Assembly (NCBI RefSeq): GCF_001549985.1
Contig: NZ_LROZ01000006.1
Span: 167,779-231,778 of the forward strand
Origin: Myroides odoratus
GTDB lineage: Bacteria > Bacteroidota > Bacteroidia > Flavobacteriales > Flavobacteriaceae
DNA: 64,000 bases
Direction: 5' to 3'
Part shown: positions 1-8,181 of the stretch, in pieces
How positions within the stretch are numbered: the stretch's first letter is position 1
Layout: the number at the start of each line of letters is the position of its first letter
The notes under the pieces: generated by a model
Told to the model about the DNA's origin: nothing
Databases searched by the model: none
Seen by the model: the letters and a program-made list of their open reading frames with translations, nothing else
Translations under genes and position numbers: made by a program

Positions 1-1095
1 GAAGGTGAATCTGCGCCTATTGATAGTGTATTAGCTATTTTAGGACCTGCAGGAACTGATGTTACTGCTTTAGTTGAAGGAGCTAAAAATGGTGGAGTTG
101 CACAAGCAACAGCAACTGAAACGCCAGCTGAAGCACCAAAAGCAGCGGAAGCTGTAGCAGCACCAGTTGCAACGGAAACTGCAACAGGAGGAAGAGTATT
201 CGTTTCACCTTTAGCTAAAAAAATAGCTGAAGAGAAAGGAATTAACTTGGCTCAAGTAAAAGGGACAGGTGAAAACGGACGTATTATCAAACGCGACGTT
301 GAAAACTTTGTTCCAACAGCAACACAAGCTCCTGCACAAACAGCAGCTCCAGTTGCACAAGCAACAGCAACAGCAACAGTAGCAGCAGTACAACCATTTA
401 TTCCTGCTGGAGAAGTAAGTTCAGAAGAAGTGAAGAACTCGCAAATGCGCAAAACAATTGCACGTCGCTTAGCGGAATCTAAATTTACGGCCCCTCACTA
501 TTATTTAACAATCGAAATTGACATGGATAATGCTATGGCTTCTCGTAAGTTAATTAATGAATTACCAGACACAAAAGTATCGTTCAATGATATGGTGGTT
601 AAAGCTTGTGCTATGGCCTTGCGTAAACACCCTCAAGTAAATACACAATGGACTGATAATGCTACTATTTACAACCACCACATCAATGTTGGAGTTGCAG
701 TAGCGGTAGAAGATGGATTAGTAGTACCTGTATTGCCTTTTACAGACCAAATGTCGTTAACTCACATTGGAGCAAAAGTAAAAGAATTAGCAGGTAAAGC
801 GAAAACGAAAAAACTTACACCTGCAGAAATGGATGGTAGTACGTTTACAGTTTCTAACTTAGGAATGTTCGGAATCCAATCGTTTACTTCAATTATCAAC
901 CAGCCAAACTCTGCAATTTTATCTGTAGGAGCTATTGTTGAAAAACCAGTAGTGAAAAACGGACAAATTGTAGTTGGTAATACAATGACAGTTACATTGG
1001 CTTGTGATCATAGAACAGTAGATGGTGCTACAGGAGCACAATTCTTACAAACATTAAAAAGTTATATTGAAAACCCAGTTACGATGCTGGCGTAA
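1..1095 (+). CDS. pdhC: Pyruvate dehydrogenase E2 (dihydrolipoamide acetyltransferase), 5'-truncated by window
   Basis: E2 core of the pyruvate dehydrogenase complex, which transfers acetyl groups from lipoamide to CoA in the cytoplasm. The frame is open from base 1, so the gene starts upstream of the window. Codons 1-30 look like the tail of a lipoyl domain (ESAPIDSVLAILGP). An Ala/Thr/Pro-rich linker follows, then an E3/E1-binding domain near codons 65-100 (VSPLAKKIAEEKG), a second Ala-rich linker, and the catalytic acetyltransferase domain ending in the active-site motif DHRTVDGATGAQ (about bases 1003-1038). The two-linker build fits PDH E2 better than 2-oxoglutarate dehydrogenase E2, but the branched-chain homologue cannot be fully excluded. 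The ATG at 247 is internal to the E3-binding domain and is not the start. A terminator follows the stop codon. Confidence 0.93.
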   Translation, partial: EGESAPIDSVLAILGPAGTDVTALVEGAKNGGVAQATATETPAEAPKAAEAVAAPVATETATGGRVFVSPLAKKIAEEKGINLAQVKGTGENGRIIKRDVENFVPTATQAPAQTAAPVAQATATATVAAVQPFIPAGEVSSEEVKNSQMRKTIARRLAESKFTAPHYYLTIEIDMDNAMASRKLINELPDTKVSFNDMVVKACAMALRKHPQVNTQWTDNATIYNHHINVGVAVAVEDGLVVPVLPFTDQMSLTHIGAKVKELAGKAKTKKLTPAEMDGSTFTVSNLGMFGIQSFTSIINQPNSAILSVGAIVEKPVVKNGQIVVGNTMTVTLACDHRTVDGATGAQFLQTLKSYIENPVTMLA

Positions 1096-1117
1096 TCAAA
1101 AAATATAGAATTGAAAG

Positions 1118-1148
1118 AAAAAGCTTGCATTTTGCAGGCTTTTTTTTG
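1118..1148 (+). terminator. Intrinsic terminator of E2 gene
   Basis: The hairpin AAGCTTGCA / TGCAGGCTT has a 3-nt loop and one T.G pair. An uninterrupted T run follows, 23 bases after the E2 stop codon. Confidence 0.85.
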
Positions 1149-1181
1149 TTTTTTTAGTATTAGTTTCTACGAAAAGGCTGT

Positions 1182-1209
1182 AAAATACCAAGGGTATTTT
1201 GTATTTTTG
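1182..1209 (+). promoter_or_regulatory. Promoter -7 element with adjoining inverted repeat, before M28 peptidase gene
   Basis: TATTTTTG at 1202-1209 matches the Bacteroidota -7 consensus TAnnTTTG. Directly upstream is a perfect 8-bp inverted repeat, AAAATACC-aag-GGTATTTT (1182-1200), placed where a repressor would cover the spacer. No good TTG is seen at the -33 position. Only 5 bases separate the -7 element from the ATG at 1215. Confidence 0.5.
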
Positions 1210-1214
1210 ATACC

Positions 1215-2162
1215 ATGTTTAAAGTGAGATATTTTAGTTTTTTATTAGCGATTGTAGCTACATCATGTGGAGTACCGTCTAAGTTATCAAGTGAAGCGGA
1301 AAGCGAGGTTTCTGCATTGAAAATTCAAACTACGCTGAATTATTTAGCATCGGATGAATTGCTAGGTAGAGATTCTGGTAAGGATGGAAATGTACTAGCA
1401 GCGACATATTTAGCGGAGGAACTTCAGGCGTACGGCATCAAGCCATATTTTACGAACTATGAAGATAAGTTAGTAGAAGTAGAAAACACATGGAATGTGG
1501 TTGGGGTTATTCCAGGTCAAGATCCTGAGCTGAAGAATGAAATTGTTGTTCTAGGCGCACATTATGACCATATTGGCATTCAAAAACCGGTAGCAGGAGA
1601 TTCTATTGCAAACGGAGCAAATGACAATGCTTCTGGAGTGAGTATCGTATTAGAGCTAGCGCGAAATCTAGCAAAAAAGAAGATGAAACGCACAGTTTTA
1701 GTTTGTTTCTTTACTGCTGAAGAATTAGGACTTTTAGGTTCAACACACCTAGCCAATCGATTAAAAGAGGAAGAAGCAAATGTCGTGATGATGTTGAATT
1801 TTGAGATGTTGGGGGTACCTATGAAGCGAGAATACACCACTTTTATCACTGGATATGATCAAAGTAATTTAGCAGTAAAAATAAATGAAATAGCAGGCGA
1901 AAATTTAGCAGGACGATTTGAGGATGCAGAAAAAATGCAATTGTTCAAACGTTCCGATAATTATCCTTTTTATTTAGCCTTCAACATACCAAGTCAAACC
2001 TTCAGTTCTTCTGATTTTGAAAACTTTATATACTATCATCATGTCAAGGATGAAGCGCATTTGATGGATGTACCCTTTATGACAGAACTAACTGAAAAAT
2101 TTATTCCTGTCGTAGAAAAATTGATTAACTTACCTTCTGGTGAAATTAGATTGAAAAACTAA
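1215..2162 (+). CDS. M28 family zinc aminopeptidase, lipoprotein
   Basis: Probable envelope-anchored metallo-aminopeptidase that releases N-terminal residues from peptides. The N-terminus is a lipoprotein signal with lipobox VATSC (Cys18), so the mature protein should be lipid-anchored. M28 metal ligands are visible in order: GAHYDHIG, then NGANDNASG, then FFTAEELGLLGS with the catalytic/ligand Glu pair, and an Asp/His-bearing C-terminal part (YYHHVKDEAH). The 315 aa length is usual for the single-domain M28 family without a PA insert. The start is fixed by the signal peptide, as no other Met would preserve it. The following SDR gene begins 2 bases after the stop, so the two are probably co-transcribed. 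The substrate is not predictable. Confidence 0.88.
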   Translation: MFKVRYFSFLLAIVATSCGVPSKLSSEAESEVSALKIQTTLNYLASDELLGRDSGKDGNVLAATYLAEELQAYGIKPYFTNYEDKLVEVENTWNVVGVIPGQDPELKNEIVVLGAHYDHIGIQKPVAGDSIANGANDNASGVSIVLELARNLAKKKMKRTVLVCFFTAEELGLLGSTHLANRLKEEEANVVMMLNFEMLGVPMKREYTTFITGYDQSNLAVKINEIAGENLAGRFEDAEKMQLFKRSDNYPFYLAFNIPSQTFSSSDFENFIYYHHVKDEAHLMDVPFMTELTEKFIPVVEKLINLPSGEIRLKN

Positions 2163-2164
2163 AG

Positions 2165-2842
2165 ATGAAACATATCATTGTTACAGGAACAAGCCGCGGT
2201 ATTGGTTTAGAAACTGTAAAAATATTAGCAAATAGAGGACATAAGATTTTGGCTGTTTCTCGAAAAAAAGCAGCTGAATTAGCAGCCTATAAAAATGTTA
2301 CCTGTCTAGAAATAGATCTTACTGTTGAAGCCGATCTTCAAAAAGTAAGCGACTATGTAGCTACAGAATGGGGGCATATTGATATTTTGATTAATAATGC
2401 AGGTGCCTTAGTAAATAAGCCTTTTGAAGAAATCACAACAGAAGAATTCGAATGGGTATACAAAGTTAATGTCTTTGGTTTGGCGCGTTTAGTACAATTG
2501 TGTATTCCGCATTTTGTAGTCAATAGCCATGTTGTGACTATTAGCAGTATGGGTGGTGTACAAGGAACAATGAAATTTGGCGGTTTAGCTGCTTATAGTT
2601 CAAGTAAAGGTGCGGTGATCATCTTAAGTGAATTGTTAGCGGAAGAATACAAAGAAATGGGTATTGCATTTAATGTGATTGCCTTAGGAGCCGTTCAAAC
2701 TGAAATGTTAGAAGAAGCTTTTCCAGGGTATCAAGCCCCTTTGATGCCAGAAGAAATTGGAGAATATATAAGTGATTTTGCACTTACAGGAAATAAATAC
2801 TTTAATGGTAAAGTACTACAAGCATCTAGTACGACGCCTTAA
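2165..2842 (+). CDS. SDR family NAD(P)-dependent oxidoreductase
   Basis: Classical short-chain dehydrogenase/reductase, 225 aa. The Rossmann dinucleotide motif TGTSRGIG lies at residues 7-14, the structural NNAG motif near residue 78, the catalytic Ser in the ISSMGG stretch and the catalytic YSSSK (Tyr-x-x-x-Lys) near residue 154. Hydride transfer on an alcohol or ketone is therefore expected in the cytosol. The substrate cannot be told from the sequence. The gene begins 2 nt after the M28 gene and is followed at 11 nt by the SprT-like gene, so it sits inside a tight operon that ends with manC. Nothing in the neighbours fixes a pathway. Confidence 0.88.
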   Translation: MKHIIVTGTSRGIGLETVKILANRGHKILAVSRKKAAELAAYKNVTCLEIDLTVEADLQKVSDYVATEWGHIDILINNAGALVNKPFEEITTEEFEWVYKVNVFGLARLVQLCIPHFVVNSHVVTISSMGGVQGTMKFGGLAAYSSSKGAVIILSELLAEEYKEMGIAFNVIALGAVQTEMLEEAFPGYQAPLMPEEIGEYISDFALTGNKYFNGKVLQASSTTP

Positions 2843-2853
2843 AAATAAGTAGA

Positions 2854-3477
2854 TTGATTACAATACTCAAGCCTTATTTACCGGAATCAGCCTTGGAGGC
2901 AGCTTTTGAATTGATCAAGCATTACCACATTCATTTGAAAATAGTGAATGAAAGAGTAACGCGACATGGGGATTATACCAGAGGATTAGATGGCAAGCAC
3001 TTAATCACCATCAACTCCAATTTAAATCCCTATCGCTTTCTAATGACTTTAATTCACGAGATTGCCCATTTGGTAGCTTTTCAAAAATATGGACGTCATA
3101 TCAAACCACATGGAGTAGAGTGGAAACAAACATTTCGCTTACTCATGCTGCCTTTTTTAAGACCAGAGGTTTTCCCTGATCGATTGTTGCCTCTTTTGGC
3201 CAATCATTTTAGAAACCCTTCGGCTAGTAGCGATACAGATGAGCGCTTGTCGATTGCCATGCGCATGTATGATCAAGTAGAAAAAGGTAGCAACCATTGT
3301 TTTGTATATGAGATTCCCTTAGGAAGCCATTTTAAAACGTATAATGGCAAGGTGTTTAAACGCGGTCCATTGCGTGTAAAAAGATTTGAGTGTTTAGAAG
3401 TAGCAACAGGGCGATTATTTGTCTTTAAGGCAAACGCTGAAGTTGAAATGATGACACATTATGTTGTAAAACAATAA
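2854..3477 (+). CDS. SprT-like zinc-binding domain protein, TTG start
   Basis: The protein (207 aa) carries the metalloprotease-like motif HEIAHLVAF with a further His downstream (KPHGVEW), which is the SprT/SprTN signature. Related proteins in eukaryotes (Spartan) cut DNA-protein crosslinks; the function in bacteria is unproven. The C-terminal part (FKRGPLRVKRFEC) resembles the small domain seen in flavobacterial homologues, without a recognisable zinc-ribbon CxxC. The only start that keeps the conserved N-terminus is TTG at 2854. No strong ribosome-binding site precedes it, as is common in this phylum. It sits between the SDR and manC in one transcription unit. Confidence 0.8.
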   Translation: MITILKPYLPESALEAAFELIKHYHIHLKIVNERVTRHGDYTRGLDGKHLITINSNLNPYRFLMTLIHEIAHLVAFQKYGRHIKPHGVEWKQTFRLLMLPFLRPEVFPDRLLPLLANHFRNPSASSDTDERLSIAMRMYDQVEKGSNHCFVYEIPLGSHFKTYNGKVFKRGPLRVKRFECLEVATGRLFVFKANAEVEMMTHYVVKQ

Positions 3478-3487
3478 GAAGAATAGT

Positions 3488-4558
3488 ATGAGTTCGAATT
3501 ATTATGCTGTTGTAATGGCGGGAGGAGTTGGTTCGCGTTTTTGGCCAGTAAGTACTCCAGAATTTCCTAAACAGTTCCACGATATGTTAGGATCAGGTGA
3601 AACCCTGATTCAAAAAACATTCATGCGATTGTCTCAGTTAATACCGAAAGAGAATATCTTGATTTTAACCCATGAGAATTACAAAACAATCGTTCAGGAG
3701 CAATTGCCTTCAGTAGAACCCGATAATATCATTTTAGAACCTGCCATGCGAAATACTGCACCGTGTATTTTGTATGCTGCAATGAAAATTAAAAAACTCA
3801 ATCCCGATGCAGTGATGGTGGTTGCGCCGAGTGATCACTGGATAGAAGATGAGCTTCAATTTGTATCGAATTTACAACGTACATTTGACGTTTGTGAACG
3901 AGATCAAGTGTTGATGACATTGGGAATTTTACCGACTTTTCCTAATACAGGATATGGGTATATTGAATTTAATAAATTAGATTCTAGACCCATTAAAAAA
4001 GTAGTGCAATTCAGAGAAAAACCAGATTATGTAACCGCAAGAAAGTTTATTCAAAGTAGACATTTTCTATGGAATTCGGGAATTTTTGTGTGGAGTGTGC
4101 GTGCAATATTAGATGCATTTTCGAATTTTCAACCAGAAATGACTGCGCTTTTTGAAGCTGGATATGATTTGTTTAATACCGATCAAGAGAAAACGTACAT
4201 TGACGAACATTATTCTGAAGCAGAGAATATCTCTATTGATTATGCGGTGATGGAAAAAGCCAATAATGTTTATGTTTTACCTGCCACTTTTGATTGGAAT
4301 GATTTAGGAACTTGGGGATCGTTATACGAAAAATTGCCAAAGGATATTTCAGACAATGCAGTGGTAAATGCTCAAGTGTATTTCAATAATGCAACCAACA
4401 ATATTGTACGTACAGACAAAGGAAAGTGCGTAGTAGTTGACGGATTAAATGATTACATTGTAGTAGACAAGGAAGATATCCTCTTAATCTATCCAAAGAA
4501 AAAAGAACAAGAAATTAAGACCGTTAGTCAATACATAACGACTAAAAAAGAGAAATAA
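3488..4558 (+). CDS. manC: Mannose-1-phosphate guanylyltransferase
   Basis: Makes GDP-mannose from mannose-1-phosphate and GTP, the precursor for mannose and fucose in surface polysaccharides and glycoproteins. The nucleotidyltransferase motif MAGGVGSRFWPVS is at residues 10-22. The sugar-binding motif FREKP lies near residue 175 and NSGIFVW near 200. At 356 aa it is the single-function form and lacks the C-terminal cupin isomerase domain of the fused ManC/AlgA proteins. It begins 10 nt after the SprT-like gene and ends just before a bidirectional terminator. No glycosyltransferases are nearby, so it serves polysaccharide loci elsewhere in the genome. Confidence 0.92.
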   Translation: MSSNYYAVVMAGGVGSRFWPVSTPEFPKQFHDMLGSGETLIQKTFMRLSQLIPKENILILTHENYKTIVQEQLPSVEPDNIILEPAMRNTAPCILYAAMKIKKLNPDAVMVVAPSDHWIEDELQFVSNLQRTFDVCERDQVLMTLGILPTFPNTGYGYIEFNKLDSRPIKKVVQFREKPDYVTARKFIQSRHFLWNSGIFVWSVRAILDAFSNFQPEMTALFEAGYDLFNTDQEKTYIDEHYSEAENISIDYAVMEKANNVYVLPATFDWNDLGTWGSLYEKLPKDISDNAVVNAQVYFNNATNNIVRTDKGKCVVVDGLNDYIVVDKEDILLIYPKKKEQEIKTVSQYITTKKEK

Positions 4559-4561
4559 AAG

Positions 4562-4593
4562 AAAAAGTCCTTGGCATGCCAAGGACTTTTTTT
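4562..4593. terminator. Bidirectional loopless palindromic terminator
   Basis: A 30-bp perfect palindrome (4562-4591) centred on GGCATGCC has A-run and T-run arms. It lies exactly between the convergent stop codons of manC (+) and the peroxidase gene (-). It should terminate transcription from both sides. Confidence 0.9.
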
Positions 4594-6385
4594 ATGCTTG
4601 ATCACTTAGTGCCTTCATGAAGGCCACTATAGCTTGAATTTCTTGATCGGTTAAATCTAATGGAGTGTCAGGAAGGGTTTGATTTTCTACCTTCAAACCT
4701 AAGCCAAGCCCACCTCCTTTGTTGTAGAAGTCCATGACTTCTTCAAGTGTCTCATATACCCCATTATGCATATAAGGACCACTTTCATTGATGTTTCGCA
4801 CGGTAGGTGTTTTAAATGAGTGTTTCAATTGGTCCAAATCCGTATTGAATACATAGCGTCCCAAATCATCATCTAATTGGGTACCTGCCTTATCTTTTGG
4901 AACACCGAGAATCTCTTGCTCAGAACTTCTGAAGTAAGGAGAAACAGTTCCGTTAAATACAGGTAAAAAGTGACAAGTAGCACATTGTGCTTTTCCTACA
5001 AATAGGTTAAACCCTTGTTGTTCTTGGGCTGTCATGGCCTGCTTATTTCCTCTCATGTATTGATCAAATCGAGAGTTGAAGGTAGAAAGCGAACGGATAT
5101 AAGAAGCCAATGCATTTTCTACTTGCCAAACAGCAATCGGAGCATCGGTTTGGTAGGCTTTAGCAAAGTGCTTTTTATAGGTTTCACTTTGATTTAATAC
5201 CTGAACAATCTCTTGTAAATTACCATGCATTTCATCTTTATTGGTAATTACATCTGAGGTTTGACTTTCTAGTGTCACACTGCGCATATCCCAAAATTGA
5301 CCGTGATAATAAGCGGCATAATTTAAAGATAAAGCATTTCTGTGTAAAGGATTCCCAGTTAAATCCAACGAAGTTTTTCTGTTTTCACTGAAGGCTTTGT
5401 CAGGATGGTGACAAGTGGCACAACTTCTCGTATTCTCTTTGGACAATTGCTGATCAAAAAACAATTCCTTTCCTAACGCAATTTTAGTTGATGTTGGATA
5501 ATAGGTACTATCCGGTAAAAAAGCATTGAGATTAATGGTATTGGCATCAAATAAAGAACCTGTTTCTCCTCCAATTACCTGATTGGTTTGTAAAAATGGA
5601 ATTGCCAATTCGCGTTGCAAAGCAACAATCTCTTTGGCTAATGGATCTAAGTACTTTAAAATAAAGGTAAGGTAATCAAAGGAATTTTTCGCAGGATTAA
5701 CCTGACATAGTGCAATTGCTTCAGTCAGCAGTTGATCTATTGTTGCATAAGCCTGTGTATTGGTCCATGTTTTAGACGCTTGTATGGCTTGATTAACTCC
5801 TGATAAACTTGCAGTGGCTTCTATAAATTGCAATTTGCTTGCAGGGGTATCAAAACCTGTAATTCCCAAGGTAGTGATTTGAAAAATCTCCAATTTAAGG
5901 GCTTCTAATACAGAAGCAGGTTCAAAGGTAATGGCCTCAAAGTTTTTGTGAATTTTGTTCGATAAGTTTTTGAGTTTTCGCGCTTGAAGCAACAGTTCCT
6001 CTTTTGACGTGCTATCATAGACTGGATAAAGGAATTCTTCAACCACTTGAAATCCTTCCGCAGGAATGAATTTGTTTTCGTCTAAATCGAGTTGATCTAA
6101 TGCTGGACCATTAATAGCCGCTGCTGTATGAGGTAGAAAATAGGATACCGCCCATTCAATTTTTTTATAAGCAAGTCTGCTGGCAATAAACCTTTGTCTA
6201 AGTTGCGTACTATCTTGATTATGTTCTATAGCGTGAATAAGTTGGTCGATGTTGGAACTAAGTGTATCCACTTGTTCTACCAAATAAGTATTGTAAGTAA
6301 GGGATTGATAGGTGTCTTTTTTTTGACAACTCGTGAATCCAATTGCTAGGAAGAGCAAAAGGAGGTATGGTTTGATGTACTGCAT
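4592..6385 (-). CDS. Imelysin-like / di-haem cytochrome c peroxidase fusion lipoprotein
   Basis: Periplasmic lipoprotein of 597 aa with lipobox FTSC (Cys20). Residues about 25-270 form an all-helical domain resembling imelysin/EfeO-type proteins; the segment GFQVVEEFLYP (111-121) aligns by eye with the imelysin GxHxxE motif but has Gln in place of His. Residues about 290-597 form a MauG/CCP-type domain with two CATCH haem-binding motifs (Cys322-His326 and Cys468-His472) and the distal MHNGVYETLEEVMDFYNKGG segment. The likely role is peroxide reduction or haem-based oxidation of a partner in the periplasm. The hairpin after the upstream PhoX-like gene ends a few bases before this ATG, so expression probably depends on read-through. 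The N-terminal assignment is less certain than the peroxidase part. Confidence 0.85.
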   Translation of the reverse strand: MQYIKPYLLLLFLAIGFTSCQKKDTYQSLTYNTYLVEQVDTLSSNIDQLIHAIEHNQDSTQLRQRFIASRLAYKKIEWAVSYFLPHTAAAINGPALDQLDLDENKFIPAEGFQVVEEFLYPVYDSTSKEELLLQARKLKNLSNKIHKNFEAITFEPASVLEALKLEIFQITTLGITGFDTPASKLQFIEATASLSGVNQAIQASKTWTNTQAYATIDQLLTEAIALCQVNPAKNSFDYLTFILKYLDPLAKEIVALQRELAIPFLQTNQVIGGETGSLFDANTINLNAFLPDSTYYPTSTKIALGKELFFDQQLSKENTRSCATCHHPDKAFSENRKTSLDLTGNPLHRNALSLNYAAYYHGQFWDMRSVTLESQTSDVITNKDEMHGNLQEIVQVLNQSETYKKHFAKAYQTDAPIAVWQVENALASYIRSLSTFNSRFDQYMRGNKQAMTAQEQQGFNLFVGKAQCATCHFLPVFNGTVSPYFRSSEQEILGVPKDKAGTQLDDDLGRYVFNTDLDQLKHSFKTPTVRNINESGPYMHNGVYETLEEVMDFYNKGGGLGLGLKVENQTLPDTPLDLTDQEIQAIVAFMKALSDQA

Positions 6386-6390
6386 AGGAT

Positions 6391-6431
6391 AAAAAACACA
6401 CTTTACATGCTGGTTAGAGCATGTAAAGTGT
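6391..6431 (-). terminator. Intrinsic terminator/attenuator between PhoX-like gene and peroxidase gene
   Basis: A perfect 14-bp stem (6398-6411 with 6418-6431) encloses a 6-nt loop. On the minus strand it is followed by G and six T (complement of 6391-6396). The U tract ends 5 bases before the start codon of the downstream peroxidase gene, and no promoter fits between them. Confidence 0.85.
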
Positions 6432-6444
6432 AGTAAATGATATA

Positions 6445-7959
6445 TTATTTTTCGACGTTGCGAATGATTACGACTTGTCCTCCTTCTTTGTTTTTATTTA
6501 CGCCAGCTTTATCTGCGTTCATAAACTCATCTTTTTGCCAAGTATGAGAGTGGATATTCACAGCAAACGTATTTGGAATCCCTGTTAAGTCTGAAATGTC
6601 TTCCATGGCACCAAATTCCCAAGAACCGAATTTTTGTAAATTACCTGATTGATTGTAATTCGCTTGCCATTGGGCATCTTGTCGGTTGTGTTTCATGTTT
6701 AACCATGGCTTGTACGTACCATCTGAAATTTTATATTGCCAGATATAAGAATCGTGTTTCGCATCAGCATAGTACGAATCACCATCTTCTTGAATGTAAA
6801 CGTAGTTTTCAGTTACACAAAGGTTATCAGGATTAATAAGGTTATGTCCTGGGTTACTATCTCCTTCTGCGGCAACAGATAGTTTACCTGTTAGCATATT
6901 GTTTTTGTCTAAAACTAATTTATATACACGTCCCCACATGGTGAAACCTTCAACTGGATTACCACCACTAGCTTGTCCCGTAGCAGTGAAGTACATTTCA
7001 TTTCCTTTGTTGGCTCCTTTGCGGTAGTCGATGTCTTCTACACGTGAAAAACGAATCACACCCAACTCCATATTCTTCTGGTTGATTTGTGCACCCGTTA
7101 GATTCTTAGCATTTGGTATCTCTACGAATTCTACATCGTATTCCATCCCTTTCGCCATATCCATTTCTGTATATCCGCCAGATTTTCTCTTCAACGCATA
7201 TAATTTTCCATTGTGTAAATCGCCTTGATTACCTACGTACATCAATAATTGACCTGCACTTTGGTGGCTTGAACCATACCCTTGATCTTCTCCAATTACG
7301 ATATACGTTTTCCCTTTAGAAACATCCATAGGTAAAGGAACAGCATTTTCCATACTTGCTTTTCCTAAAGCAGGTAAAACGCGATCTGTTGAGGATTTTA
7401 AAGCTGTTGAACCTAGTGGATCAATAGCGTGTACCATACTTTCTTCCCCAGATTCTCCTGCCGTTAAAAATACAGGACCAAATCCATGTAGTTCTGGCTT
7501 AGCTAAGGTTGCAGAACACAAACGTGTGATTCCACCAATTCCGTCTACGATATATTCTCCTTTGATAGGTTTGAAGGTTTTGTCTAAATAAACACGAGAA
7601 ACGGATTGCATGATTTCATGATTCGTAATCATCAAATACCCCTCTCCATTTGGATCTTTCATAAAACCAGCACCATCTGGTTGACCGCCAAATACGAATT
7701 CTGGAGATCCTTCTAATTGATCTTCACTAGAAATAAGAGAAAAGATTTCTAAGTTGCTAAAACCAGGCATAGCATATACAAAGGCTGGAGTTTTAGAATG
7801 ATTTTTTAAAACCACAGGATTTTTAGGGTCTACTGGTTTAGGCTCCTCTATAATAGGATCTTTATCCGTTACTTTGTTGTCGTCATTGTTACACGATGTG
7901 GTAGCAAGCGTCAATAGGAAACTCGCAGTCAATACCGTTAGTGTGTTGTTTACTTTCAT
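6445..7959 (-). CDS. PhoX-like (DUF839) phosphatase-family lipoprotein
   Basis: Secreted lipoprotein of 504 aa (lipobox TTSC, Cys23, followed by an Asn/Asp-rich tether). It shows the PhoX/DUF839 beta-propeller pattern: MITNHEIMQ, the acidic segments IGEDQGYG and VEDIDYRKG, and NPDNLCVTENYVYIQEDGD, all rich in the Asp/Glu/Asn residues that bind Ca and Fe in PhoX. The N-terminal twin-arginine signal of classical PhoX is absent, and a Sec lipoprotein signal is used instead. A phosphomonoesterase role is possible but not proved, since many Bacteroidota DUF839 proteins are uncharacterised. A -7 element lies 21 bases upstream and a strong terminator follows. The downstream neighbour on the same strand is the peroxidase fusion. 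Confidence 0.78.
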   Translation of the reverse strand: MKVNNTLTVLTASFLLTLATTSCNNDDNKVTDKDPIIEEPKPVDPKNPVVLKNHSKTPAFVYAMPGFSNLEIFSLISSEDQLEGSPEFVFGGQPDGAGFMKDPNGEGYLMITNHEIMQSVSRVYLDKTFKPIKGEYIVDGIGGITRLCSATLAKPELHGFGPVFLTAGESGEESMVHAIDPLGSTALKSSTDRVLPALGKASMENAVPLPMDVSKGKTYIVIGEDQGYGSSHQSAGQLLMYVGNQGDLHNGKLYALKRKSGGYTEMDMAKGMEYDVEFVEIPNAKNLTGAQINQKNMELGVIRFSRVEDIDYRKGANKGNEMYFTATGQASGGNPVEGFTMWGRVYKLVLDKNNMLTGKLSVAAEGDSNPGHNLINPDNLCVTENYVYIQEDGDSYYADAKHDSYIWQYKISDGTYKPWLNMKHNRQDAQWQANYNQSGNLQKFGSWEFGAMEDISDLTGIPNTFAVNIHSHTWQKDEFMNADKAGVNKNKEGGQVVIIRNVEK

Positions 7960-7980
7960 TTTTGTTTATTTTTGTTAGAG

Positions 7981-7988
7981 CAAACATA
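7981..7988 (-). promoter_or_regulatory. Promoter -7 element of PhoX-like gene
   Basis: On the minus strand this reads TATGTTTG, an exact TAnnTTTG match, 21 bases before the start codon. No convincing TTG at -33 was found, so the site may need an activator. Confidence 0.5.
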
Positions 7989-8181
7989 GGGGTTGAAAGT
8001 ATCTGTAGAGTTATTGATACTTTACCAAATCTTTAACAAAAAAGAGTAGGGGTATTGGTCTTTCAAGCGAGGAATTGACTTGGAAAGTGGAGAAGGAATT
8101 AGCTCATAAAGGAGTTAAAACTTTTATTATCCATGCATTAATGCGTACTTTGATGATTCCTATTTTTTAAAAACAAAGGCA

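Noticed and set aside
247..1095. ATG at 247 as the start of a separate 282-residue acetyltransferase
   Set aside because: The same frame is open back to base 1 and encodes the end of a lipoyl domain and the first half of the E3-binding domain, so 247 is internal.
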